Of a stretch of 32,091 nucleotides of DNA, positions 5,835 through 12,960 are shown piece by piece. The DNA is taken from assembly GCA_017474845.1 (NCBI GenBank), contig JAFVGS010000055.1, positions 1-32,091 of the forward strand. The letters are read 5' to 3'. This DNA is from Prevotella sp. (GTDB lineage: Bacteria; Bacteroidota; Bacteroidia; Bacteroidales; Bacteroidaceae). The notes under the pieces were generated by a model. That model was not told the DNA's origin and did not search any database. It was given only the letters and a program-made list of their open reading frames with translations. The translations under genes and the position numbers were made by a program. Every line of letters starts with the position of its first letter. Position 1 is the stretch's first letter.

Positions 5835-6542
5835 TTATTTCTTTTTAATCATTTCCAATAATTCATCGAGCGAGTCGATTATCTCACAATGGGGACTGTC
5901 CCCGTTGTGAGAAACGGGTGTCCAGCCCTCGCCCCGGAGCCATACGGCCTGACAACCTGCCTCAAGGGCAGGAGCGATATCCTTATCCAGGCTGTCGCCT
6001 ACTACAGTCACCTGTTCGGGTTTCAGTCCAAGGGCCTTCACACCTAAGAGGAAGATGCGCGGATCAGGCTTGCGGATGCCCACCACGGCCGACTCGATGA
6101 CCTTGAGGAAGAGTCCGTCGAAACCGAACTCCCGCAACACCACAGGCATATTGCCGTAGAAGTTGCTCACCAGCACCATCGGCACATCTTGGTCCTTCAA
6201 GGCCTGCAGGACCCTGCGGCTCTTCGACGTCTGTTCGACCGTCCTTTCATAGAGGTCATCTGCAATTTGTGGAATCTCATTCCACATTCCACATTCCACA
6301 TTCCTCTCCAAATACGCCAGTTGCAACTGGATTTTCGTTTCCAAGGTCTGACGGAAGGTGAAGTCCGGGCGTATAACAGGATTCCGCCCCAGCGTACGCT
6401 CCACATGGACATACGCCTCACGGAACTGAGTCTCGGTGACAGGCACCTGATGACGCTCATAGGCATGCCACAGCGCCTGTCCCCAGTGCTGTCCTCCCGT
6501 ATCGAGGGTTCCTCCGTAGTCAAAGATATATCCTCTCGTCAT
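5835..6542 (-). CDS. HAD-superfamily hydrolase, probable phosphatidylinositol-phosphate phosphatase of the inositol-lipid operon
   Basis: 235 aa. HAD motifs are FDYGGTLD (motif I, nucleophile Asp8), VLVSNFYG (II), GIRKPDPRIF (III) and VVGDSLDKDIAPA (IV), with a helical cap between I and II. In Bacteroides thetaiotaomicron a HAD gene in the inositol-lipid cluster removes phosphate from phosphatidylinositol phosphate; position and order suggest the same job here. Motif I lacks the usual second Asp (Gly10 instead). Two repeat-like stretches sit in frame: a 7-bp tandem repeat (residues ~80-89) and a 31-bp palindrome (residues 211-220). The ATG overlaps the stop of the upstream gene by 4 nt, so translation is probably coupled. 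Confidence 0.85.
   Translation of the reverse strand: MTRGYIFDYGGTLDTGGQHWGQALWHAYERHQVPVTETQFREAYVHVERTLGRNPVIRPDFTFRQTLETKIQLQLAYLERNVECGMWNEIPQIADDLYERTVEQTSKSRRVLQALKDQDVPMVLVSNFYGNMPVVLREFGFDGLFLKVIESAVVGIRKPDPRIFLLGVKALGLKPEQVTVVGDSLDKDIAPALEAGCQAVWLRGEGWTPVSHNGDSPHCEIIDSLDELLEMIKKK
5882..5912. repeat. 31-bp palindrome inside the HAD gene
   Basis: The 15-nt arms 5882-5896 and 5898-5912 pair with one mismatch (G-T in RNA) around a single base; the centre reads GGGGACTGTCCCC. It encodes SHNGDSPHCE in the HAD protein. The GGGAC core resembles that of the palindrome at 2433-2498. Confidence 0.8.
6268..6304. repeat. ATTCCAC tandem repeat inside the HAD gene
   Basis: Three full ATTCCAC units and one partial unit (6279-6304) follow a reverse-complement copy (TGTGGAAT, 6268-6275), giving an 8-bp hairpin. 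It is in frame and encodes about residues 80-91 of the HAD cap region (RNVECGMWNE). Confidence 0.7.
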
Positions 6543-7474
6543 GCCTTCAGATATTGACGGTACAAGTCATCACACAGCCGTTCATGGGTGCGGTGCATAT
6601 ACGCGTACATTATATTTAATATAACAACCTCCACCAAGAGATAAACCCACGGACAATCGAGCAAACACGTCACATAGATAGTGATGGCGCGGACATTGAA
6701 CGTAAGCATGTTGGTGTATTTCATCAGCGGGAGACTACCTGCCCGGAACGCATCCCGCAATTCCTGCGGCATATCTGCTGCATCAGGCCAGCGAGACTTC
6801 ACCTCACGGAAAAATGCCTGAAACCGAGGCGTACGATGCTCCTGGCTTTGGCAGTAGCTGGCATAATTATATCGGAACAGACGCTCAAACCACTTCTCTT
6901 TCGGAAGATTCGAGAGTATCTGCCGCTGCTGGGCGCTGCTATCAAGTTCGCTGCCTTCCCTACCCAAGAGGAAATACAAATGTATCTGACGGTAGTAGTC
7001 GGCCAATGAACTCTGCGGAGCATGACAAAGGAATCCGGCAACGGCTGCCAGCATGAATCCCCATACGCCCCACTGCGTGGAAGTGCCAGGAATCGGCTGG
7101 GACCACAGACGTACCACGATAGCCACATAGATACAGAAGAACCATACATCGCCAGAGAAGCCGTCGAGCACACGCCCCAGGAGTGTCTTCTTCCCTGAGA
7201 GACGGGCCATCTGGCCATCGGTAGAGTCACAGAAGTTAGCGAACATCAGCAGAACGACACCATAGAGGTTATGCAGAAGGTCGGTATAATGGAACATCCA
7301 CCCTGCGGCCGCTCCAAAGAAGAAGGACACGATGGTAATGACATTCGGATGGATGCCGAGCTTGTTCCATAACAAGGCGAAGACCAAGCCAATGGGACGC
7401 GTGAACCACACGTCGAGCCATTCCTCTGTGTCCGCAGACTTAAATGAAACCATCAATAATTCCTTAAATGACAT
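6539..7474 (-). CDS. CDP-alcohol phosphatidyltransferase, probable phosphatidylinositol-phosphate synthase
   Basis: 311 aa, integral membrane. The signature DSTDGQMAR followed by LSGKKTLLGRVLDGFSGD is the CDP-alcohol phosphatidyltransferase motif, placed after two N-terminal hydrophobic segments; further hydrophobic segments lie at ~120-165 and near the C-terminus. It should join a CDP-activated lipid or alcohol to inositol phosphate; in Bacteroides the cluster homologue makes phosphatidylinositol phosphate. The third Asp is followed by GFSGD instead of the usual xxxD, so the last Asp is shifted by one. It starts 2 nt after the ATP-grasp stop and overlaps the HAD start by 4 nt. Confidence 0.88.
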   Translation of the reverse strand: MSFKELLMVSFKSADTEEWLDVWFTRPIGLVFALLWNKLGIHPNVITIVSFFFGAAAGWMFHYTDLLHNLYGVVLLMFANFCDSTDGQMARLSGKKTLLGRVLDGFSGDVWFFCIYVAIVVRLWSQPIPGTSTQWGVWGFMLAAVAGFLCHAPQSSLADYYRQIHLYFLLGREGSELDSSAQQRQILSNLPKEKWFERLFRYNYASYCQSQEHRTPRFQAFFREVKSRWPDAADMPQELRDAFRAGSLPLMKYTNMLTFNVRAITIYVTCLLDCPWVYLLVEVVILNIMYAYMHRTHERLCDDLYRQYLKA

Positions 7475-7476
7475 TA

Positions 7477-8295
7477 TTATATACGATTTACATATTTACT
7501 ATTAATTACCAATGAGGCGATGGCATCGGCAGCCTCTTCCCGGCAGCGCGAGAAACTCGGCCAGTCGTTGAAGTCGATCAGACAGAAGGATCCGTCGGCC
7601 CTGACAATGGCATCACCGCCATAGACACTGATGCCGACCGCTGCAGCCAACCGCAGCACTTCCTGCTGCAATGCTTCCACCTGAAACCGATAGTGACAGG
7701 CCACGCCATTACGGCATTCATCACCGAACTTCGTCTGACCGTCATCCGTGGGATAGTACCAGCGGAAGAAATCGCCCTGCCCCACCCCGTAGAACTTCAC
7801 CAGATCGCCCTGCACATGGGCACTCACCGTATAGTCGGTGACACCCCGCTGGCGCATGGTCTGTATGGCTGCAGCAAGTTGTTCACGGTCGGGGACATAG
7901 ACCACATCCTCAGCCGTCTGTGCGGCACTATCGCCACGTTTCAGCCAATAACCGTCAGCGCCCTCTTTCGGAGGAACGGGTATGCCGATGTGCTGCATGA
8001 TATCCTGCAGACGACTTCTGGAACAACGCCCGATACCCTCCGGTGAATTGATGCAGGCGACACCCAAGGACTTCAGCCAAGTGAGCGTCTCTGGCCGACG
8101 TGCCATCGTGAGGATGAGATCCGGAGATCCCGGATAGTCCAGAGATTCCGGAGCACTCAGACGGTCTTCACTGACGAGGCAGACCTCATCGCCTTGTCGC
8201 TGCAGCCTGTCGACGACTGACTGGAAGATCGCCCTGTCCCGTTCCACGGAGTTGGGCGAAAACCGCTCTGCCCTGCTGACTGCCAGTATCCTCAT
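7477..8295 (-). CDS. ATP-grasp-fold protein of the inositol-lipid operon, function unknown
   Basis: 272 aa. ATP-grasp hallmarks: INSPEGIGRCSRSRLQDIM (83-100, central loop), GYWLKRGD (115-122, ATP-binding Lys119), VSAHVQGDLVKFYGVG (157-172), and metal-binding VYGGDAIVRADGSFCLIDFNDWPSF (224-248, Asp241 and Asn243). The C-terminal layout resembles inositol-phosphate kinases of the ITPK type as well as RimK-like ligases; no close functional match is recognised. The start is set at 8295 and not the longer 8322 because its ATGA overlaps the nucleotidyltransferase stop, and MRILAVSR is a natural first strand. In this operon it could phosphorylate an inositol compound or ligate a headgroup; both ideas are inference. 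Confidence 0.75.
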   Translation of the reverse strand: MRILAVSRAERFSPNSVERDRAIFQSVVDRLQRQGDEVCLVSEDRLSAPESLDYPGSPDLILTMARRPETLTWLKSLGVACINSPEGIGRCSRSRLQDIMQHIGIPVPPKEGADGYWLKRGDSAAQTAEDVVYVPDREQLAAAIQTMRQRGVTDYTVSAHVQGDLVKFYGVGQGDFFRWYYPTDDGQTKFGDECRNGVACHYRFQVEALQQEVLRLAAAVGISVYGGDAIVRADGSFCLIDFNDWPSFSRCREEAADAIASLVINSKYVNRI

Positions 8296-9032
8296 TTTTC
8301 TCTCTTCATTTTCACTCCGCACTCTTCACGCAAGAAGGCCTCCGCTTTTTGAATATCACTGACATGGTCTACGTCGAGAACCTTCGAGAACGGCCAAGCT
8401 TTCAGTTTGAAACCATCCCGCAAGAGTGCCCTCTGGAAGTTCCGCATGCGCTGTTCCCCACGCGCCACACAGTCATGTAGCGTATTCAGCGAACGGGGTG
8501 TCAGGGCGTAGATACCCGCACTGACATAACGCGGATGGTCACAATGGTCCAGAAATGCGGTAATCCACAGATCGTCATCTGTACTGACAAAGAGGGGCTT
8601 CTCGTCATCGATATAGTCCGTGACGCCCATCAGACCGTCAGCCTCACCTGTTTCGAGGAGACTGATGAATGTCTGCACGAAGGCACTAAACTCTTCCTCC
8701 CGGAAGATCGTGTCGACGGTAGTCAACACAAAAGGGCCGTCGTCAAGCCACCTGCCCAGTTCCCACATGCTGTGCATGGAACTGGGTGTGGACTTCACGA
8801 CCAGCCTCAGCGGCAGTCCATAAGTCTGCTGTACGGCAAGGAGGTGTTCCTTCACCTCAGTCATCTGCTCGTTACAGATGACAGCCACTTCAGAAGCTGC
8901 TTGAGTCTCGAAGATTCTCAGCAGTCTGTCGACCAGCTTTTCACCGTTCACCTCGATCAGAGGCTTAGGTATCGTATTGCCTTCTTTTGTCAGCCGCGAG
9001 CCTTCGCCCGCGGCTATCACTGCATATTTCAT
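8292..9032 (-). CDS. Sugar-phosphate-type nucleotidyltransferase of the inositol-lipid operon
   Basis: 246 aa. It starts MKYAVIAAGEGSRLTKEGNTIPKPLIEVNG, the nucleotide-binding GxGxR...PKPL signature, with VLTTVDTIFREEEF as the metal-binding Asp region and VDHVSDIQKAEAFL near the end, as in sugar-1-phosphate nucleotidyltransferases. Such an enzyme next to a CDP-alcohol transferase and inositol-phosphate synthase may activate inositol-1-phosphate or a related alcohol with CTP, as IPCT enzymes do in other organisms; the substrate is not visible from sequence. It is the first gene of the operon, 4-nt overlap with the ATP-grasp gene, and has a TACTTTTG box about 35 nt upstream. Confidence 0.88.
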   Translation of the reverse strand: MKYAVIAAGEGSRLTKEGNTIPKPLIEVNGEKLVDRLLRIFETQAASEVAVICNEQMTEVKEHLLAVQQTYGLPLRLVVKSTPSSMHSMWELGRWLDDGPFVLTTVDTIFREEEFSAFVQTFISLLETGEADGLMGVTDYIDDEKPLFVSTDDDLWITAFLDHCDHPRYVSAGIYALTPRSLNTLHDCVARGEQRMRNFQRALLRDGFKLKAWPFSKVLDVDHVSDIQKAEAFLREECGVKMKREK

Positions 9033-9066
9033 CCGGTTTCCCTAAGGGTTTGCCTCAATAATTCGG

Positions 9067-9074
9067 CAAAAGTA
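9067..9074 (-). promoter_or_regulatory. -7 box of the inositol-lipid operon
   Basis: TACTTTTG on the minus strand fits TAnnTTTG and predicts a leader of ~28 nt before the nucleotidyltransferase ATG at 9032. The -33 box is not clear. Confidence 0.5.
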
Positions 9075-9122
9075 ATCATTTATTATGAGAAACCGAAACA
9101 TTTTAATATATTTTATCGATTA

Positions 9123-9926
9123 TTATTTCACAGTCAGCCGGTCGATGTCAATATCGCCCGAGCCAATTTTGCGCTGATTGAACTTCTTAACCCCACCTTT
9201 CAGGGAGATGTCACCCGAACCGCGCAACTCACAATCGACGGCGACACAGCCTTCTCTGAAGTCGGCCTGAATATCTCCGGAACCCTTCAATGACAGATGC
9301 GTGTCCTTCACCCGCAACAGTCCTAACTTGATGTCACCAGACCCGACAAGCGCGGCAGAGGCATCCAAGGCTTCCAGATTTCCCAAAGAGATATCGCCAG
9401 AGCCAATCAGCTCCACATCACAACGGTCACAGATGATATCCTTCATGTCGATGTCACCCGAACCACGGAGGACGATATCCATCCGGTCCGTGTCCACCTG
9501 GCCATTGGCCTCGAAGTCGCCTGAGCCGCTCAGACGGATGCTGGTCAGATCGGGAGAGGTCACGTAAACAGTCAGGCTGTTATTATCGTCGAATGAGATG
9601 TTGATCAGGTTGATCTTCCCACGGTTACGGATACTCAGCGTCTTACCATCCACATCGGTCAGGAGATTGTCAACAGCCTCACGTGTGCCCTTGACACGGA
9701 CGGAGAAACTGTCTGTCTGAGTATAACATACCCGTGGACTGCCACTGATCTCAATCTCATCGAAGCCCTTCAACTGTCTGACATCCGTCACTTGCGGTCC
9801 GTTGGAGAAGACGGTGGTTCCTTTCCATTCACCCATACAAGAAGAACAAGAAGTCATTCCCATCGACATGGCCAGCACGGTTGCACTTGCCATCATCACT
9901 CGCTTTGCATTCATCATCTGTTTCAT
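9123..9926 (-). CDS. DUF2807 'head GIN domain' lipoprotein
   Basis: 267 aa. The N-terminus has a hydrophobic segment and a Cys (residue 27 in SMGMTSC) consistent with a lipoprotein signal, so it is probably anchored in the envelope. Residues ~50-120 are the head region (GFDEIEISGSPRVCYTQ). The rest is a right-handed beta-helix-like repeat with seven GSGD turns spaced about 20 residues apart (SGSGDF, RGSGDI, IGSGDI, VGSGDI, KGSGDI, RGSGDI, IGSGDI), the defining pattern of DUF2807. The biochemical role of this family is unknown. In Bacteroidetes these genes often follow ECF sigma genes; here an ECF-like promoter is present but no sigma gene is. Confidence 0.9.
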   Translation of the reverse strand: MKQMMNAKRVMMASATVLAMSMGMTSCSSCMGEWKGTTVFSNGPQVTDVRQLKGFDEIEISGSPRVCYTQTDSFSVRVKGTREAVDNLLTDVDGKTLSIRNRGKINLINISFDDNNSLTVYVTSPDLTSIRLSGSGDFEANGQVDTDRMDIVLRGSGDIDMKDIICDRCDVELIGSGDISLGNLEALDASAALVGSGDIKLGLLRVKDTHLSLKGSGDIQADFREGCVAVDCELRGSGDISLKGGVKKFNQRKIGSGDIDIDRLTVK

Positions 9927-9959
9927 TTTATATCCTTATTTGATTAACTTTTCTGCCTG

Positions 9960-9989
9960 TTAGACGTACCTGAAAGGAGAAAAGTTGCA
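9960..9989 (-). promoter_or_regulatory. ECF-sigma-like promoter of the DUF2807 gene
   Basis: On the minus strand TGCAACTTTT (9989-9980), a 13-nt spacer, then CGTCTAA (9966-9960). This resembles the AAC...CGTC arrangement of ECF-sigma promoters and differs from the TAnnTTTG boxes elsewhere in the window. The leader would be ~27 nt. Confidence 0.55.
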
Positions 9990-10004
9990 GGGGAGACAAA
10001 AAAA

Positions 10005-11255
10005 CTATACCAATGGCAGATCTACCCAGAAAGTGGAGCCCTTGCCCACCTCTGACTCTACACCCATCTTGCCGCCCAGACTCTGTACATGAGACTTGGC
10101 CACAGAGAGTCCTAATCCTGTACCGGGGATGTATTCATCCAGCTTGATGAAACGTTCAAAGATACGCTGCTGGTCAGCCACGGCAATGCCCTTACCCGTA
10201 TCACTCACCCAGATATGGACATGGTTATCATCCATAAGATTATAGCCGATACGAATACTACCCTCGGTAGTAAACTTCACAGCATTCTGTATCAGATTGT
10301 CGATAATCTCAAACAGCTTATCACGGTCACTCTCAATCGTCAACTTGTCCAAGGCACACTGGAGCGTGATGGGTACGTCGGTGGTTGGCTGATAAGTGTC
10401 TATCATCTGCTGGAGCAACTGATTCAGGTCGACACGGGCCATCAACAGGCTCTTGGCACCGGCTTCAATCTTCGACATGCTCACAAGTCCGTCGATGATG
10501 TGCAACAGCTTTTGGTTATTGCTCTGGATCTCAGAGATCAGCTGGTTACGCTCCTCCTCCCCCTGTACGACCGGCAACAGGTCGGCAAAACCGACAATGG
10601 CATTCAGCGGAGTACGTATCTCATGACCCATATTGGCCAGGAAGGCCGTTTTCAGGCGGTCGCTTTCCTCTGCCTTATTCCTGGCCGCCACGAGCGAAGC
10701 CATCAACTCTTTGCGCTCATCGACACGCTGGGAGGTGCCGACAATCTTTGTCGGTTTACCATCCTGGTCACGGTCGACGATGGTGGCATAGCTCTCCTCC
10801 CAATAGGACATGCCTGACACCTTGTCCTGCACTTGGTACTCCTGATGATAAAAGTCCGTCTTTCCATCCCTGATATCGCAGAAAGCCCTGTTCACATGAT
10901 CCACATCGGCAGGGGCGATACTGGTCAGGGATTCCTGAAAGGTTTCATTCATGGCAGGCACATAGTTATTCCGTCCGTCACGGTAATCCTTCTCGAAAGC
11001 AAGATGATTGTTCTCCACATCATATCGCCACACGGCAATCTTCATGGCCTTGAGGATGAAATCGTACTCTACGTTGCCTTTCCTGATCTTGTCAAGTTCC
11101 TCCAGTTCACCCTTCAACCGCTTCCCTGTGCGTCGCTGGACAAAAATCGAGACGAACAGGAACACCAGCAGCAACAGACCGATACCCCACTCGAGGGCAA
11201 TCAGCCATGTACTTTCCGTATGGGCATATAACAACAGACTGGTCATAACCGACAT
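10005..11255 (-). CDS. PAS-domain sensor histidine kinase
   Basis: About 416 aa. One N-terminal membrane segment (LIALEWGIGLLLLVFLFVSIFV), then a PAS-like domain (~70-180, ending TKIVGTSQRVDERKE), a coiled linker, HisKA with phospho-His in NMGHEIRTPLNAIVGFADLL (His ~211), and HATPase with N box NLIQNAVKFT, G1 DTGKGI, F box IFERFIKLD and G2 GTGLGLSVAK. No receiver domain, so it needs a separate regulator. The longest frame opens with GTG at 11264, but that codon overlaps the TACTTTTG promoter box; ATG at 11255 or 11246 is more likely. Its partner is not adjacent; the LuxR-type regulator at 3816 is only a guess. Confidence 0.9.
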   Translation of the reverse strand: MSVMTSLLLYAHTESTWLIALEWGIGLLLLVFLFVSIFVQRRTGKRLKGELEELDKIRKGNVEYDFILKAMKIAVWRYDVENNHLAFEKDYRDGRNNYVPAMNETFQESLTSIAPADVDHVNRAFCDIRDGKTDFYHQEYQVQDKVSGMSYWEESYATIVDRDQDGKPTKIVGTSQRVDERKELMASLVAARNKAEESDRLKTAFLANMGHEIRTPLNAIVGFADLLPVVQGEEERNQLISEIQSNNQKLLHIIDGLVSMSKIEAGAKSLLMARVDLNQLLQQMIDTYQPTTDVPITLQCALDKLTIESDRDKLFEIIDNLIQNAVKFTTEGSIRIGYNLMDDNHVHIWVSDTGKGIAVADQQRIFERFIKLDEYIPGTGLGLSVAKSHVQSLGGKMGVESEVGKGSTFWVDLPLV

Positions 11256-11263
11256 ATTGGGCA

Positions 11264-11271
11264 CAAAAGTA
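11264..11271 (-). promoter_or_regulatory. -7 box of the histidine kinase gene
   Basis: TACTTTTG on the minus strand. Its position places the transcript start near 11258, downstream of the GTG at 11264, which decides against that start codon. Confidence 0.5.
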
Positions 11272-11377
11272 CGAAATAAATTTGAAATGCATCATAATTT
11301 CATGATGAATTTTAGCAAAATACCATGATTTTTATTTGATTAACAGTCGAAAGCGCTGTTTTTTGTTCAACTTATAT

Positions 11378-11385
11378 TATCTTTG
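11378..11385 (+). promoter_or_regulatory. -7 box upstream of the RNA methyltransferase operon
   Basis: TATCTTTG fits TAnnTTTG, 54 nt before the ATG at 11440. The only TTTG upstream (11362-11365) is 12 nt away, shorter than usual. Confidence 0.5.
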
Positions 11386-11439
11386 CAGGCAGAATTCCAC
11401 ACATTGCCCGTCTGTGCGGGCATGCAAGAAACACTATCA

Positions 11440-12960
11440 ATGGAACAGAATTTTGAATTGATCGCCAAAACGTTTATGGGACTGGAACCTGTACTGGCGA
11501 AAGAGCTGACCCAACTGGGGGCTAATGATGTGAAGATCGGTAGACGAATGGTATCGTTTACAGGTGACAAGGAGATGATGTACCGTGCCAACTTCCAGTT
11601 GCACACCGCCATCAGGATCCTAAAACCCATCCGACATTTCAAGGCACAATGTGCGGATGATGTCTACGAGGAAATCAAGAAGATAGACTGGACTACATAT
11701 CTGGATGACGACAAGACCTTTGCCGTCGACTCGGTGGTATTCTCTGAGGAGTTCCGCCACTCGAAGTTCGTCTCATACAAAGTCAAGGATGCCATCGTCG
11801 ACCAGTTCCGGGAGAAGACGGGCAAACGTCCTAACATCTCTGTGGCCAATCCGGATCTCCGTCTGAATATGCATATCGCAGAAGACCAGTGCACGCTGAG
11901 TCTTGACTCCAGTGGAGAGTCCTTGCATCGTCGCGGCTACCGTCAGGAGAGTGTCGAGGCTCCCCTCAACGAGGTACTGGCAGCAGGTATGATCCTCCTT
12001 TCCGGCTGGAAGGGCGACACCGACTTCATCGACCCCATGTGCGGCTCAGGCACGATTCTCATCGAGGCAGCCCTCATTGCCAAGAACATGGCTCCAGGCC
12101 TGTTCCGTAAGGAATATGCCTTTGAGAAATGGCCTGACTTCGATGCTGACCTATTCGATGAAATCTATAACGACGAGAGCCAAGAGCGTGAGTTTCAGCA
12201 TCATATCTATGGTTACGACATCGATGTCAAAGCCGTCAACACGGCCCTTCTCAATGTGAAGGCCGCAGGTATGACCAAAGACATCACCGTCATGCAACAA
12301 GACTTCAAAGACTTCACCCAGCCTGTCAACAAGAGCATTATGATCACCAATCCCCCGTATGGCGAGCGTATCTCCACACCTGACCTTCTGGGCACCTACA
12401 AGATGATTGGCGAACGACTGAAACATGAGTTCAAAGGCAATGATGCCTGGATCCTCTCCTACCGTGAAGAGTGCTTTGAGCAGATCGGCCTGAAACCCAG
12501 CATCAAGATTCCCCTCTATAACGGCAGTCTGGAATGCGAGTTCCGCAGATACCAGATGTTTGACGGAAGACTGAAGGATTTCCGTCATGACGGTGGCATC
12601 GTGAAGACCGACGAGGAAAAACGGCAGATGGCCCAGAAGCATCGTTTCAAGAAAGAGCGTGAGTTCAAGCAGCGCCTTGAGGAGACCGAACAGAACGAAG
12701 AGGCCGACATCCGCAGTTTCACCTTCCACCGCCATGAACTGAACCCAATTGACCGGAATGTCCGTAAAGACCGGAATATCCGGAAAAGCCGCGAAGAACA
12801 GAACGACCGCGATGACAGGAAAGACCGTAAAGGCCGTGACGACCGGAAATTCAAGAGAGACCGCAAGGACCGCTTCGACAGAGGCGGTAAGAAAACAAGG
12901 CCAGGAAGAGGGAAAGGGTTTGACAATAAAGACAGGAGGTTCGACGATGATGAAGATTAA
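11440..12960 (+). CDS. rlmL: THUMP-domain class I SAM-dependent RNA methyltransferase (RlmL-like) with charged tail
   Basis: 506 aa. It begins ELIAKTFMGLEPVLAKELTQLGANDVKIGRRMV, the RlmL/YpsC N-terminal ferredoxin-like part, then a THUMP region (~45-165). The catalytic domain has SAM-binding DPMCGSGTILIEAA (from residue 198) and NPPYGER (Asn304), the N2-guanine methyltransferase motif. In E. coli the homologue methylates 23S rRNA G2445; the exact target here is inferred. The last ~70 residues are a Lys/Arg/Asp repeat (DRKDRKGRDDRKFKRDRKDR), unlike the core family and probably disordered and RNA-binding. The ATG at 11440 is chosen because the upstream in-frame extension overlaps the promoter box. 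It overlaps the next gene by 14 nt. Confidence 0.9.
   Translation: MEQNFELIAKTFMGLEPVLAKELTQLGANDVKIGRRMVSFTGDKEMMYRANFQLHTAIRILKPIRHFKAQCADDVYEEIKKIDWTTYLDDDKTFAVDSVVFSEEFRHSKFVSYKVKDAIVDQFREKTGKRPNISVANPDLRLNMHIAEDQCTLSLDSSGESLHRRGYRQESVEAPLNEVLAAGMILLSGWKGDTDFIDPMCGSGTILIEAALIAKNMAPGLFRKEYAFEKWPDFDADLFDEIYNDESQEREFQHHIYGYDIDVKAVNTALLNVKAAGMTKDITVMQQDFKDFTQPVNKSIMITNPPYGERISTPDLLGTYKMIGERLKHEFKGNDAWILSYREECFEQIGLKPSIKIPLYNGSLECEFRRYQMFDGRLKDFRHDGGIVKTDEEKRQMAQKHRFKKEREFKQRLEETEQNEEADIRSFTFHRHELNPIDRNVRKDRNIRKSREEQNDRDDRKDRKGRDDRKFKRDRKDRFDRGGKKTRPGRGKGFDNKDRRFDDDED
12934..12939 (+). promoter_or_regulatory. Perfect Shine-Dalgarno AGGAGG for the DPP IV gene
   Basis: AGGAGG lies 7 nt before the ATG at 12947, inside the 3' end of the methyltransferase gene. 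Such strong sites are uncommon in Bacteroidetes and this one fixes the start of the peptidase. Confidence 0.65.

Noticed and set aside
11256-11264. GTG start of the histidine kinase at 11264
   Set aside because: The codon overlaps the -7 box of its own promoter, so it would lie upstream of the predicted transcript start.
12749-12946. N-terminal extension of the DPP IV frame
   Set aside because: It lies in the coding region of the RNA methyltransferase tail and would hide the signal peptide.
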